Below, in pieces: positions 26,582-35,433 of a stretch of 64,000 bases of DNA. Within the stretch, counting starts at the first letter, position 1. Every line of letters begins with the position of its first letter. A model generated the notes under the pieces. It made no database searches and had not been told where the DNA came from. It worked only from the letters and a program-made list of their open reading frames with translations. Position numbers and translations under genes: made by a program. Source of the stretch: Planctomycetota bacterium (lineage in GTDB: Bacteria; Planctomycetota; Phycisphaerae; Phycisphaerales; UBA1924); contig JANRJM010000001.1 in the NCBI GenBank assembly GCA_033763975.1, positions 124,001 through 188,000 on the forward strand, written 5' to 3'.

Positions 26582-26598
26582 GTGCCCGCACCGGGCAC
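26582..26598 (+). repeat. 7-bp hairpin followed by a pyrimidine-rich run
   Basis: GTGCCCG and CGGGCAC enclose CAC, and downstream the plus strand reads ACTCTTCGTTTTCC. This resembles a weak intrinsic terminator for a plus-strand transcript, but no gene lies upstream on that strand, so it could end a small RNA from the AT-rich part of the region. Confidence 0.35.
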
Positions 26599-26759
26599 AC
26601 TCTTCGTTTTCCTGATTCCAGGATGGGCACTCACGCGGAGTAGGAAGCGATGGGCCTGATCCCGTGACGTGGATGCCGCTTCAATGTCAGTGAGTGGGCA
26701 AGGCGACTCCGCACCAACGTCGCGCCCCAATGTCGGCGACGCGGGACGGCCAACGCGGA

Positions 26760-26876
26760 ACCCGTCGCTCGCGCTGCGGGCTCGTAGAAGCGGAGACGCG
26801 GAACCCGTCGCTTGCGCTTCGGGCTCGTGAAGGCAACTCGGAGAACACGGACCCGTCGCTTGCGCTGCGGGCTCGT
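26760..26876. repeat. Three copies of a 26-bp planctomycete-type repeat
   Basis: Copies at 26760-26785, 26803-26828 and 26851-26876 follow the pattern ACCCGTCGCTYGCGCTKCGG followed by GCTCGT, with only one or two differences. Copies start 43 and 48 bp apart, and the first two also share a CGCGGA lead-in. Each copy is itself partly palindromic (CCCG...CGGG). Read as codons they give PSLALRAR on the plus strand and RARSASDG on the minus strand, peptides I recall from spurious planctomycete ORFs. I treat it as a non-coding dispersed repeat. Confidence 0.75.
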
Positions 26877-26905
26877 CGGGGCGATGGCGGGCCGTACACT
26901 CGCGC

Positions 26906-27436
26906 ATGGGCGTGATCGGACAGTCGTACCCGGCGGCGAAGTCGCCCGGGAAGTGTGGCGCGAGCGGGCGGGCGTTCTCGCCGGGCGAGGCGATCGTGGC
27001 GGCCCTGGTCTCGGGCGAAAGAGGTGACCTGTTCCGCGTGGATTTCGCCGCCGGCGCGTGGGAGGCGGGCGCCCGGCCCGAGGGCGACCTGATCGGCTTC
27101 TGGCGCGCGACGTTCTCGCCCGACGCGCGCGAGGGGCCCACGCTGCTCGGCGACGACGAACTCATGGACCTCTTCGAGGAACTCGCCCGCGCGAGCGAGC
27201 CTCGGCAGGTCGCGTTCCGGTACTTCCTGTCGCTGCTGCTCATCCGGCGCCGCGCGCTGCGGCTCATGGGCTCGCGCCCCGGCGAGCTGCTCGTGCTGGC
27301 GAAGGGCGCCACTGGCGAGCCCACGGAAGTGACCGACCCCGGGCTCGAAGAGAGCGTCGTGGGCGACGCCATCGAGCAGTTGGGACGCGTGCTCGGCACG
27401 GGCGAAGCCCACGCCGGCGGGACGGTGGGGGCGTGA
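26906..27436 (+). CDS. Hypothetical protein, first gene of an RDD-protein operon
   Basis: A 176-residue, probably cytoplasmic protein I cannot assign to a named family. The start region has FSPGEAIVAALVSGERGDLFRVDFAAGAWEAG, then GFWRAT and a helical core LMDLFEELARASEPRQVAFRYFLSLLLIRRRALRLMG. Its layout and codon use match neighbouring genes, so it is real. The stop overlaps the following lipoprotein gene by GTGA, and that gene overlaps an RDD membrane protein, so all three should act together. The upstream flank carries the repeat triplet. Confidence 0.75.
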   Translation: MGVIGQSYPAAKSPGKCGASGRAFSPGEAIVAALVSGERGDLFRVDFAAGAWEAGARPEGDLIGFWRATFSPDAREGPTLLGDDELMDLFEELARASEPRQVAFRYFLSLLLIRRRALRLMGSRPGELLVLAKGATGEPTEVTDPGLEESVVGDAIEQLGRVLGTGEAHAGGTVGA

Positions 27437-28350
27437 CGCCCACGCCCGCGGCGGCCCAACGTTCGGCCGCGCGCACGCTCCGCGGCGTGCTCGCGGGCGC
27501 GCTGCTCGGGGCCGGGCTGGGCGGGTGCTCCTTCGGATCGCTCGGCCCGGGGAAGGTGCCCGAGCCCATCATCGACCGCACGCCCGCGCCGACCTACGCC
27601 GCCCTCGCCGCGCGGTACAACGAACGCTGCGAGATGCTCGATCGCCTGCGGGCGCCCGTGACGCTGGTGATCGAATCACCGGACGAGAAGGGCGGGCGGC
27701 GGACGGACCAGGTCGAGGCGTTCCTGAGCTTCGCCGCCCCGCGCCGGCTCTCGCTGCGGATCGACAAGGTCGGGCAGACGCTCGCCCTGCTCGGCAGCGA
27801 CGACGCGCGGTACTGGTGGATCGATGTCAGCGACACGCCGGTGGCGATGGTCGGCACGCACGGCGCGGCGACGCCGGCCTCGGGCGGCGCTTTCGGCGTG
27901 CCCGTGCACCCGCTGGACCTCGTCGACGCACTGGGCGTGCTGCCCTTGCCCGAGGGCGGGGCCACACCCCCGCCCGTGCGGCGCGTCGGGCCCGGCACGC
28001 TGCAGGTGGAAATCCCCCCGCGGGCGCGCGGGTGGGGCGTGCGCCGCATCTACATCGACGAGCGCACGGCCCGTCCGGAGCGGATCGAGATCGTGGACAG
28101 CGGCAACCGCATCGTGCTGACGTGCGTGCTGAGCCGCTACCTGCCGGTCGACGCCGAACGCCAGGGCGGGGCGATCGCGTCGCGCTACGTGGTGGACGTG
28201 CCGTCGCAGCGGGTGCGGATCACGGTGAGCGCGTCGGACCCCGAGAACCCGGGCGAGCGTCTGCGCGAGAAGGCGTTTGATCTGCGCACGCTCCTCGAGG
28301 CGTACGGGGTGCGGGACGTGGTCGACCTCGACGTGGAGACCGGGCCGTGA
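27433..28350 (+). CDS. Hypothetical lipoprotein
   Basis: A 305-residue protein with a lipoprotein signal (LAGALLGAGLGGC, Cys near residue 32). The mature part has alternating strands (VTLVIESPDEKG, RRLSLRIDKVGQTLALLGSD, ARYWWIDVSDTP, RRIYIDERTARPERIEIVDSG), resembling LolA/LolB or DUF4292-like lipid-binding barrels, though this is a fold-level impression only. It starts with GTG overlapping the upstream stop and ends by overlapping the start of the RDD protein. A periplasmic, membrane-anchored role is likely. Confidence 0.75.
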   Translation: MTPTPAAAQRSAARTLRGVLAGALLGAGLGGCSFGSLGPGKVPEPIIDRTPAPTYAALAARYNERCEMLDRLRAPVTLVIESPDEKGGRRTDQVEAFLSFAAPRRLSLRIDKVGQTLALLGSDDARYWWIDVSDTPVAMVGTHGAATPASGGAFGVPVHPLDLVDALGVLPLPEGGATPPPVRRVGPGTLQVEIPPRARGWGVRRIYIDERTARPERIEIVDSGNRIVLTCVLSRYLPVDAERQGGAIASRYVVDVPSQRVRITVSASDPENPGERLREKAFDLRTLLEAYGVRDVVDLDVETGP

Positions 28351-29927
28351 TGCCCGTCGCCGGGCGCGCACTCGTCGTGCTGATGCTGGCGCTGCTGCTC
28401 GCGCCGGCGGGGGCGCGTGCGCAGCCCGAGACCATGCTGGGCGCGGGCGCGATCGTCCCGCCCGACGGCGCGGGCGCCGGGATGGCCTGGCTCGTGCTGG
28501 GCCAGTCCGCCGAGGGTGTCGACGTCCTGCACCTGCCGGCGCGCGACGGCGTGGGAGGCATGGAGGACGGGCTCGCGCGGCTCGCCGTCAGCCTGCGCGC
28601 CGCGCCGCGCTTCATCGCCGCCCGGGGCGAGCGCGTGTACCTCGTGTTCGAGACGCCGACCGGCCCGGCCTTCGAAGGAAAGGTCAAGCCCCGCCCGCGT
28701 CAGGTGCTGTCCATGGCCGGCGTCGTCGGGAGCGACGGACGCTGGACCACCATCCCCGACGGACGACTCACGGTCGAGATCTCGCTCCCCGGCGAAGGCA
28801 CCCTCCTGGGCGTCGCCGGGTCCGACGTCGGGCTCTTCGCGCTGCATCGGCAGGGCGACGAGGTCCGCCTGCTCGAACTCCGCGACGACGGGTGGCAGGC
28901 GCTGCCCGACCCGGTTCCCCCGGGCGCGTCGCGCCTCTTCGGCGTGCGGGGCGGGGTGGGGGTCGTCAGCGCGCAGGACACGGGCGTCTCCATCGGCCTG
29001 GGGCTGCGCGAGGGCGCGGGCGACATGCGATGGGCGTGGGCGAGCGCCGAGGGCGCGGCCGGCGCGGGCGCGTTGGCGGGCCACATCGCGTACGCCTCCG
29101 GGCAGGTGGTCATCGCGGCCGACGCCCCGGACGGGTCCGTCGTGCTGCTCGCGCGCACGCTGCCCTGGAGCACCGGGGGCTGGCGGGAAATCGCGCGTAC
29201 AAGCCCGGCGCCGGGCAGGCGTGCGCTCTGCGCGCTCGATGGTTCCGGGCGGGTGATCCTCATCACGCCCTCCACCGAGCCCGATGCCCCGCGCGCGCTG
29301 CCGGAGGCCTTCGAGGTGTCGGTCGCGTCGGGGCGGGTGTTCTACGCCGGGCAGCTCCGGCTGCTGGGCCCGGTCGGTCGTGCGGACGTCTTCGTGCTGC
29401 TCGTGCTGTTCGTGGGGCTGGGGCTGTCGATCGTGCTGACGGTCGTGCCGGTGCGAGAGGTGTCGGTGGTGATCCCGGAGAACACGTCGCTGGCCGAGCC
29501 GTCGCGCCGCGCCATCGCGGGGCTGATCGACCTGGCGCTGCTGCTGGGCGCGGGGGTTGCGGTGGGGGCGGTCCCGGCGGAGCAGATGTGGTCGACGCAG
29601 TGGTGGATGAGCGCGCCGGGCCTGCTCACCCTGCTGGCGGGGCTGGGCCTGGCGGGCGTCGGGGGCGGCGTGTGCGAGTGGTTCACCGGACGCACGCCCG
29701 GGAAGTTCCTTACCGGATGCCGCGTCGTGACGGTCCGGCCGATCCCCGGCGACCTCGCGGCCCGCCCGAGCCTGGGCCAGTCGCTCGTCCGCAGCATCAT
29801 CAAGTGGTGCCTCCCGCCCGTGGGTCTGCTGGCGGTCTTCGACCCCACCGGGCGGCCGCGCGCCGACCAGATCGCCCGTACCGCGGTCGTCGTCGCCTCC
29901 GCGGCGGACGAACCGGACGACGAATAG
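28350..29927 (+). CDS. Exported and membrane-anchored RDD-family protein
   Basis: A 525-residue protein with a signal peptide (LVVLMLALLLAPAGARAQ), about 310 residues of beta-rich extracytoplasmic sequence, a membrane helix near 350-370 (VFVLLVLFVGLGLSIVL), and a C-terminal RDD domain. The RDD part begins PSRRAIAGLIDLALLLG and includes FTGRTPGKFLTGCRVV. RDD domains form small transmembrane bundles of uncertain, possibly transport, function. ATG 28350 shares one base with the preceding TGA. The large periplasmic N-terminal part, perhaps a propeller, is unusual for the family. Confidence 0.78.
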   Translation: MPVAGRALVVLMLALLLAPAGARAQPETMLGAGAIVPPDGAGAGMAWLVLGQSAEGVDVLHLPARDGVGGMEDGLARLAVSLRAAPRFIAARGERVYLVFETPTGPAFEGKVKPRPRQVLSMAGVVGSDGRWTTIPDGRLTVEISLPGEGTLLGVAGSDVGLFALHRQGDEVRLLELRDDGWQALPDPVPPGASRLFGVRGGVGVVSAQDTGVSIGLGLREGAGDMRWAWASAEGAAGAGALAGHIAYASGQVVIAADAPDGSVVLLARTLPWSTGGWREIARTSPAPGRRALCALDGSGRVILITPSTEPDAPRALPEAFEVSVASGRVFYAGQLRLLGPVGRADVFVLLVLFVGLGLSIVLTVVPVREVSVVIPENTSLAEPSRRAIAGLIDLALLLGAGVAVGAVPAEQMWSTQWWMSAPGLLTLLAGLGLAGVGGGVCEWFTGRTPGKFLTGCRVVTVRPIPGDLAARPSLGQSLVRSIIKWCLPPVGLLAVFDPTGRPRADQIARTAVVVASAADEPDDE

Positions 29928-30031
29928 CGCGAATCATGCGCGGGTTGCGGCACGACACGCTGAACCCCGCCCCCCCGCCGATCCGATAACTGGCCAGACG
30001 GGTCAGCACACCCGGGGAATCGGAGCGCGCG

Positions 30032-32485
30032 GTGTCGAGCGAGGGCATACAGGGAGGCGACGCGGGCGCCGCCACGCCCGTGCGATGGCGTGATGTCTGG
30101 CAAGCGCCGCTGCTGGCGCTCGCCGCGCTCGCGCTCATCTCGGGCATCATCGCGGCCGTGCTGACCGCGCCCAAGCCCGAGGCGGTGGATCATCTCGCGC
30201 GGGCGGAGAAACTGATCGACGAGGGCAAGTACGCCGAGGGCGTGGAAGCGCTGAACAAGGAAGTGCTGCCCCTGCTCGCGGCGGGGCAGCGCTCCCCCGA
30301 CGTCGAACGCCGCTTCCACCTGCTCCGGGCGCGCGGGCTCTACAAGGGCCAGCGCGAGCTCGGGATCGACCGGGCGGAGAACCACGAGGCGATCCGCGAG
30401 GAGTACGTCGCGGCCGAACGCCTCCACGCGGTGCTCGAGGGCGAAGACCGGGTGCACATCGCCGAGACGCTGCTGTCGCTGGGCGACCTCTCCGGGGCGG
30501 CGGTGCGGGCCGAGATGCTCCCCGACGCGCAGCGCCCGCAGCGCATCTCGCTGCTCAAGCGCATCGTGGAGCGCAGCCTGTCGGGGCGCACGCCGGACCG
30601 TGGTCGCGCGCTGGACCTGGTGACGTCGCTCGCGGCCGATCCGGAACTGAGCCGTGACGACCGCGCCTGGACGCTGGCGCGCCAGGGCGAACTGCTCATC
30701 GACGCCGGGTACGCCGACGAGGCGATCACGAAGATCGTCCGGGGTCTGCCCCGCCTGGAAGGGGTGGAGGGCGAGAGCGAGGCGGAGCTGCGCGTGACGC
30801 TCGCCCGGGCGTACATGAGCACCGAGGGCGCCGAAGAGGCCCGCACGCACCTGAACGCGGCGCTGACGAAGCTGAGCGAGCACAGCCGCCTGCGCCCGCT
30901 CGCCACGCTGATGCTCGCCGAGCTCGACCATCGCGACGGGGAGTTCTCGCGGGCGCGCGACGGGTACCGCAGCGTGCTGGACGAGATCGGGCTCGAGGAG
31001 AAGCGCAGCGCCGCGCTGCTGGGCCTGGCGGAGGTCGAGTGCCGCCTCGCGGAAGGAGAAGACGCCGAGGACGAGGGGCTGCGCCGGTACACCGAACTGG
31101 TCGAACTGCTCCGCGCCGAGCGGGCATCGCACCCGCAGGAAGACATCGACCGCGCCGGCGCCAGCCTCATGTCGCGATTCCGCGAGCGTGACGAGCGCGG
31201 CGAGCTGGCCGAGGCACTCCGCTTCGCGCTGCTCGCCGAGCGGCTGCACGGGATCGACGCGTCTCCGGCCGAGGTGCTGCTCGCCATCGCCGCCACCAAC
31301 CGGCGCCTGGCGGAAGGGCTGCTGAGCCACGCGGCCGAGGGGGGCGCGCTGAGCCTCGCCGAGGCGGACCCCGCGACGCAGCGCGAGGCGCGCGAGCACC
31401 TGCTCCTCGCGGGCGAGTACTACCGCATGCACGCGACGCGCACCATCCAGGACGACACGGTGGCGTACGCCGACAGCCTCTGGGCCGCGGCGGACACCTT
31501 CGACCGCGCGGGCGACGTCGACGCCTCCGCCCAGGCGTTCCGCCAGTTCATCGCCGACCTCCCCGCCGACGCGCGCCGTCCCGAAGCGATGTTCCGCCTC
31601 GCGCAGGCCTACCGCGCCCGCGGCGATCTCGAGCTCGCCGCCGGGCTCTACCAGACCCTCATCGATGAACGCGGCGGGGAGCGAGGCACCGGCCCGTGGG
31701 GCGACCAGAGCATCGTTCCCCTCGCCAAGACCCTGCTCGAAGACGCGGACCCCGACAACGACGCCCGGGGCGAGCAGCTCCTGGCGCAGGTTGTCGAAGG
31801 GGCCGCCACTGGCCCGGGAACCCCGGTCTTCCGCGAGGCGCTCCGCGAGCTGGGCGAGCACTGGTTCCGGCGTGGCCGGTACGCGGGGGCGATCGAGCGC
31901 TTCGAGCAGTACCTCGCGATCGCCGAGAAGGACGCCGAGCCGGGCGCGGACCTCACGCCCGCCCGGTACAGGCTCGCCGACGCGCTGCGGCGGTCGGGGG
32001 CCGAGATCGCCCGGGCGCTGCAGTCGGCCATGCCCGACGGGAACCAGCGCGATCTGATGACCCAGCGACGCACGCGCCTGGCGCGCGCCCAGCAGTTGTA
32101 CGAAGACGTGCGATCCGACTACGAGGCCCGCCCCCGCCGCACGGGCGTGGAAGACCTGTACCTGCGCAACGCGTACTTCTTCAAGGGCGACTGCGCGTTC
32201 GATCTCGAGGACTACGAGGGTGCCATCCGGGCGTACGACGCCGCCCGCGAGCGGTACGCGAAGGACCCCGCGGCGCTCGTGGCGATGACACAGATCGTGA
32301 GCGCGCTGGTGCGGATGGGGCGGCTTGACCAGGCCGCCGCCGCGAACGAGCGCGCCAAGCGGTTCTACGCCTCGCTGCCCGAGAGCGTCTGGGACGACCC
32401 GATGCTGCCGATGTCGCGGGCCGATTGGGAGCGGTGGCTCGCCGCCCAGGACCACCTTTCCGCGCGGGCCGCGGTTTCGGAGTAG
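30032..32485 (+). CDS. Membrane-anchored TPR-repeat protein
   Basis: An 817-residue protein with an N-terminal membrane helix (LLALAALALISGIIAAVL, about 28-46) followed by many TPR-like helix pairs to the end, such as AEKLIDEGKYAEGVEALNKEVL, AYRARGDLELAAGLYQTLIDER, FRRGRYAGAIERFEQYLAIAEK and DLEDYEGAIRAYDAARERYAK. TPR arrays serve as protein-docking scaffolds. GTG start preceded by CGGAG. It directly precedes the flagellar locus (63 nt to the FlgN-like gene), so a role in flagellar assembly or envelope organisation is possible but not shown. Confidence 0.8.
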   Translation: MSSEGIQGGDAGAATPVRWRDVWQAPLLALAALALISGIIAAVLTAPKPEAVDHLARAEKLIDEGKYAEGVEALNKEVLPLLAAGQRSPDVERRFHLLRARGLYKGQRELGIDRAENHEAIREEYVAAERLHAVLEGEDRVHIAETLLSLGDLSGAAVRAEMLPDAQRPQRISLLKRIVERSLSGRTPDRGRALDLVTSLAADPELSRDDRAWTLARQGELLIDAGYADEAITKIVRGLPRLEGVEGESEAELRVTLARAYMSTEGAEEARTHLNAALTKLSEHSRLRPLATLMLAELDHRDGEFSRARDGYRSVLDEIGLEEKRSAALLGLAEVECRLAEGEDAEDEGLRRYTELVELLRAERASHPQEDIDRAGASLMSRFRERDERGELAEALRFALLAERLHGIDASPAEVLLAIAATNRRLAEGLLSHAAEGGALSLAEADPATQREAREHLLLAGEYYRMHATRTIQDDTVAYADSLWAAADTFDRAGDVDASAQAFRQFIADLPADARRPEAMFRLAQAYRARGDLELAAGLYQTLIDERGGERGTGPWGDQSIVPLAKTLLEDADPDNDARGEQLLAQVVEGAATGPGTPVFREALRELGEHWFRRGRYAGAIERFEQYLAIAEKDAEPGADLTPARYRLADALRRSGAEIARALQSAMPDGNQRDLMTQRRTRLARAQQLYEDVRSDYEARPRRTGVEDLYLRNAYFFKGDCAFDLEDYEGAIRAYDAARERYAKDPAALVAMTQIVSALVRMGRLDQAAAANERAKRFYASLPESVWDDPMLPMSRADWERWLAAQDHLSARAAVSE

Positions 32486-32548
32486 AACGGACCGGGGGAA
32501 AGCCGATGTAGTCCACGCCGGCGCGGAGCGCCGGGGAAAGTGTCAGGG

Positions 32549-32986
32549 ATGACCAAACAGACGCCGGAACTCGACCGTCTCCTCGCGCTGCTCCGCGCCC
32601 AGCAGTCGCTGCTGGACGATCTGGAGCGAGCCGCGGCCCCGCTCTCGCCGGCCGACGACCCCGACACCATCGCGCAGGCGATCGACCTGCGCCGCGATCT
32701 GGTGGACCGCCTGACCGCGAACGCGCCCGACGTCGACCGGGCCTACTGCGCCTGGCTCGGCACCCGCGCTCCGGGGGATGACGACCAGGTGCACGCCCTC
32801 GCGAACGACGTGGCCGCACGCCTTGTCCGCGTCGAAGCCGCCAACGAGCAGCAGGCGGCCCTTCTGCTCGCCCGGCGCGATGACCTTGGCGAGCGTCTGC
32901 GTGCCGTGGCCACCGGCGGGCGCGCCGGACGCGCGTACGCCGAACCCGGGCAGGGGAGCCCTCGGTATCAGGACACGGAGGCGTAG
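32549..32986 (+). CDS. Possible FlgN-type flagellar export chaperone
   Basis: A 145-residue, almost wholly helical protein. The start LDRLLALLRAQQSLLDDLERAA and the central LANDVAARLVRVEAANEQQAALLLARRDDLGERL resemble the long amphipathic helices of FlgN, the chaperone for hook-filament junction proteins. Identification is weak and relies on size, helicity and position just before the flagellar two-component pair. ATG 32549 fits the upstream GGGGAAAG better than GTG 32540. The kinase gene begins 3 nt after its stop. Confidence 0.6.
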   Translation: MTKQTPELDRLLALLRAQQSLLDDLERAAAPLSPADDPDTIAQAIDLRRDLVDRLTANAPDVDRAYCAWLGTRAPGDDDQVHALANDVAARLVRVEAANEQQAALLLARRDDLGERLRAVATGGRAGRAYAEPGQGSPRYQDTEA

Positions 32987-32989
32987 CGG

Positions 32990-33925
32990 ATGCCCACCGC
33001 CGTTACAGACCGGTCCGTGTCGCCCGACGACCTCGCCGGCCTCATCGCCTCGTTCACCGAAGTCACCGCGCGCCTCCAGGCGACGCACGAAGACCTCCGC
33101 GCCGAGGTCGGCCGGCTCAACCGCGAACTGGGCGAGGCCAACGCCCAGGTCGAGCGCTCGCGCCGGCTGGCGGCGTTGGGCGAGATGGCCGCCGGAATCG
33201 CCCACGAGGTCCGCAACCCCCTCGGCTCGATCCGTCTCTACGCCCGCATGCTCGAGGAAGACCTGGAGCGCGGGTCGCCCGCGTGGGAGACGGCCTCGAA
33301 GATCACCCGCGCGACGCGCGGCGTCGAGCAGATCGTCGGCGACGTCCTCTCCTTCGCCCGCGAGTTTCGCCTGCGGGTCGAGCCGGTCTCGCCGGGCGAG
33401 CTGTTCGACGCGGCCTTGCGGGCCTGCGAGCACGACGGGGTGCCCTGGCGGGGTGTTGAGGTTGTCCGCGCCGACGCCGGGCCCCTGGCCCCGCGGGCGG
33501 TCCACGCCGATCCGGGGCTCCTGCAGCAGGCGCTCACGAACATCGTGCGCAATGCCTTCGAGGCGATGGCGGAGGCGCCCGGCCCGCACCGGCTCACGCT
33601 CGACGCGCGTGCCGATCGCGTCGCCGAGCGCGACGGCTCGGTCGAGTCGTGCGTCGTGCTGGGCGTGAGCGACACCGGCCCGGGCGTGACGCCCGACGTG
33701 GTCCGGCGCATGTTCAACCCGTTCTTTACAACGCGCAGCGCGGGCACCGGCCTGGGACTCGCGATCGTGCACCGCATCGTCGACGCCCACCTGGGGCGCG
33801 TCACGGTGCGCAACAACGCCGACCTCGACGCCGGGCCGGGCGCGCGGGTCGAGATCGTGCTGCCCGGCTGGGCGGCGCCGGACGAGGCGCCTCGCGGGCG
33901 AGGGGTCGCGGAGGAGCAGGAATGA
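32990..33925 (+). CDS. Flagellar-locus sensor histidine kinase
   Basis: A 311-residue soluble histidine kinase. A short helical N-terminus (about 15-60, coiled coil LEARVGRLNRELGEANAQ-like) leads to the H-box AGIAHEVRNPLGS with phospho-acceptor H72, then N-box NIVRNAFEAM, G1 DTGPGV and G2 GTGLGLAI. No membrane segment or PAS domain is obvious, so it senses a cytoplasmic signal. It overlaps the response-regulator gene by 4 nt; the pair resembles FlrB/FlrC or FleS/FleR, which time flagellar genes. Confidence 0.9.
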   Translation: MPTAVTDRSVSPDDLAGLIASFTEVTARLQATHEDLRAEVGRLNRELGEANAQVERSRRLAALGEMAAGIAHEVRNPLGSIRLYARMLEEDLERGSPAWETASKITRATRGVEQIVGDVLSFAREFRLRVEPVSPGELFDAALRACEHDGVPWRGVEVVRADAGPLAPRAVHADPGLLQQALTNIVRNAFEAMAEAPGPHRLTLDARADRVAERDGSVESCVVLGVSDTGPGVTPDVVRRMFNPFFTTRSAGTGLGLAIVHRIVDAHLGRVTVRNNADLDAGPGARVEIVLPGWAAPDEAPRGRGVAEEQE

Positions 33926-35367
33926 GAAACGTCCTCGTGGTCGACGACAAGGAGTTGATGCGCGACAGCGTCGGCGAGACGCTCTCGCGATCGGGGTTCA
34001 GCGTCACCTGCGCCGAATCGGCCCAGGCCGGCGTCGAGATGATCGCGCGCCAGCGACCGGACGTGGTCGTCACCGACATGCGCATGCCCGGCATGACCGG
34101 CCTCGAACTGCTGGAACGCATCCGCCAGGTCGACGACGACCTGCCGGTCATCATGATGACCGCCTTCGGCACCATCGAGACCGCCGTCCGCGCCATGAAG
34201 CTCGGCGCGTTCGACTACCTCACCAAGCCCTTCGAGGGAGACGAACTGGTCATCGCCGTCAAACGCGCCGCCGAGCACCGGCGGCTCGTACGCGAGAACG
34301 CTCTCCTGCGCGCCGCCGCCCCGCCCGCGTGCGACGTCGCCTCGCCCCGCGGCGTCGACCGCCTCGTGGGTGAGTCCGACGCCATGAAGCGCCTGCGCGA
34401 CGAGATCCGCCTGGTCGGCGCCTCGCAGGGCACCGTGCTCGTCACGGGCGAGAGCGGCGTGGGCAAGGAGGTCGTCGCCCGGGCCGTGCACGAGTGTTCC
34501 GGGCGGGCGAACGGGCCCTTCCTGGGCGTGAACTGTGCCGCGCTCTCCGACTCGCTCCTCGAGAGCGAACTCTTCGGGCACGAGAAGGGCGCCTTCACCG
34601 GCGCCGAACGCCTCCGCAAGGGACGCTTCGAACTCGCCGACGGCGGCACGCTCCTGCTCGACGAGGTCAGCGAGGTCAAGCCGCAGGTCCAGGCCAAACT
34701 CCTGCGCGTCCTGCAGGAGCGTTCGTTCGAGCGGGTGGGCTCCAGCCTCACGATGGGCATCGACGTGCGCGTGGTCGCCACTAGCAACCGCGACCTGCCG
34801 GCGGCGTGCCGCGACGGCGGGTTCCGCCAGGACCTGTACTTCCGCCTGAACGTGCTGCCCGTCCGCGTCCCGGCGCTGCGCGAGCGGCGCGACGACGTCC
34901 CGCCGCTCGCCACGCACTTCCTCGGCAAGATCGCCCGGCGCGAGGGGCTGCCCGCGCCCGACATCGAGCCCGACGCGCTCGCGCTGCTCGCGGCGTACGA
35001 CTGGCCCGGCAACGTTCGCGAGCTGCAGAACATCTGCGAGCGGGCCGTGGTGCTCAGCGGGGCCGCCCAGCCGCGGGGCGTCGTCACGCGGGCGCTCGTG
35101 GAGCCGTGGTTGCGCGGTGGCACGCCCGGCACCGCGGTGCACGTCCACCCGCAGCCCGCGCAGGAAATTGAGGCAAAGTCCGCCGGCGGGCCGCCCCAGC
35201 CCGGCAAGACCCTCGAGGAGATCGAACGCGACGCGATCGTCGCCACCCTGATGCGGTTCAGCGGGCACCGCCAGCGGACGGCGCAGGCGCTGGGCATCGG
35301 GGTGCGGACGCTGGGACTCAAACTCAAGAAGTGGAAGCAGTTAGGGCTTGTGATGGAGTCGCTCTAG
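33922..35367 (+). CDS. NtrC-type sigma-54 activator, flagellar response regulator
   Basis: A 481-residue sigma-54-dependent activator. Receiver domain (1-120) with D52 as phosphorylation site (VVVTDMRMPGM); AAA+ domain (about 150-380) with Walker A GESGVGKE, sigma-54 loop GAFTGA and GNVRELQN; C-terminal Fis-type helix-turn-helix (HRQRTAQALGIGVRTLGLKLKKW). It overlaps the kinase gene by ATGA and is followed 66 nt later by flgB. This is the FlrC/FleR/FlgR arrangement, so it likely activates rod, hook and basal-body genes, including those downstream. Confidence 0.92.
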   Translation: MRNVLVVDDKELMRDSVGETLSRSGFSVTCAESAQAGVEMIARQRPDVVVTDMRMPGMTGLELLERIRQVDDDLPVIMMTAFGTIETAVRAMKLGAFDYLTKPFEGDELVIAVKRAAEHRRLVRENALLRAAAPPACDVASPRGVDRLVGESDAMKRLRDEIRLVGASQGTVLVTGESGVGKEVVARAVHECSGRANGPFLGVNCAALSDSLLESELFGHEKGAFTGAERLRKGRFELADGGTLLLDEVSEVKPQVQAKLLRVLQERSFERVGSSLTMGIDVRVVATSNRDLPAACRDGGFRQDLYFRLNVLPVRVPALRERRDDVPPLATHFLGKIARREGLPAPDIEPDALALLAAYDWPGNVRELQNICERAVVLSGAAQPRGVVTRALVEPWLRGGTPGTAVHVHPQPAQEIEAKSAGGPPQPGKTLEEIERDAIVATLMRFSGHRQRTAQALGIGVRTLGLKLKKWKQLGLVMESL

Positions 35368-35404
35368 CCGCGCCGCCGCCCGGGCGGGCCGGGGCGTCGT
35401 CCGC

Positions 35405-35419
35405 TGGCCCGCCGCTTGC
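35405..35419 (+). promoter_or_regulatory. Candidate sigma-54 promoter before flgB
   Basis: TGGCCCGCCGCTTGC has the GG-N10-GC spacing and a TTGC -12 box, one base from the TGGCAC consensus. A start near 35431 would leave only about 3 nt before the flgB ATG and would exclude the Shine-Dalgarno at 35420-35427, so the match may be chance in GC-rich DNA. Confidence 0.25.
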
Positions 35420-35433
35420 GGAGAAAGCCGACG

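Larger units (their letters stand above)
26158..26905. other. 748-bp gene-free region with repeats and hairpins
   Basis: No convincing gene lies between the polyferredoxin start (minus strand) and the next plus-strand gene. The stretch 26460-26620 is clearly more AT-rich than its surroundings. The region holds the hairpins at 26249-26272 and 26582-26598 and the repeat triplet at 26760-26876, listed separately. The first part presumably carries the polyferredoxin promoter; I could not pick a clear one. Confidence 0.6.

Noticed and set aside
26694-26915. Small frame reading PSLALRAR three times
   Set aside because: The peptide arises from a dispersed DNA repeat, and there is no ribosome site or conserved protein context.
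29342-32455. Very long open frame on the minus strand (1037 codons) across the RDD and TPR genes
   Set aside because: It is antisense to two well-supported genes, with low-complexity Arg/Gly/Ala/Val composition typical of the shadow frame in GC-rich coding DNA, and has no recognisable domain.
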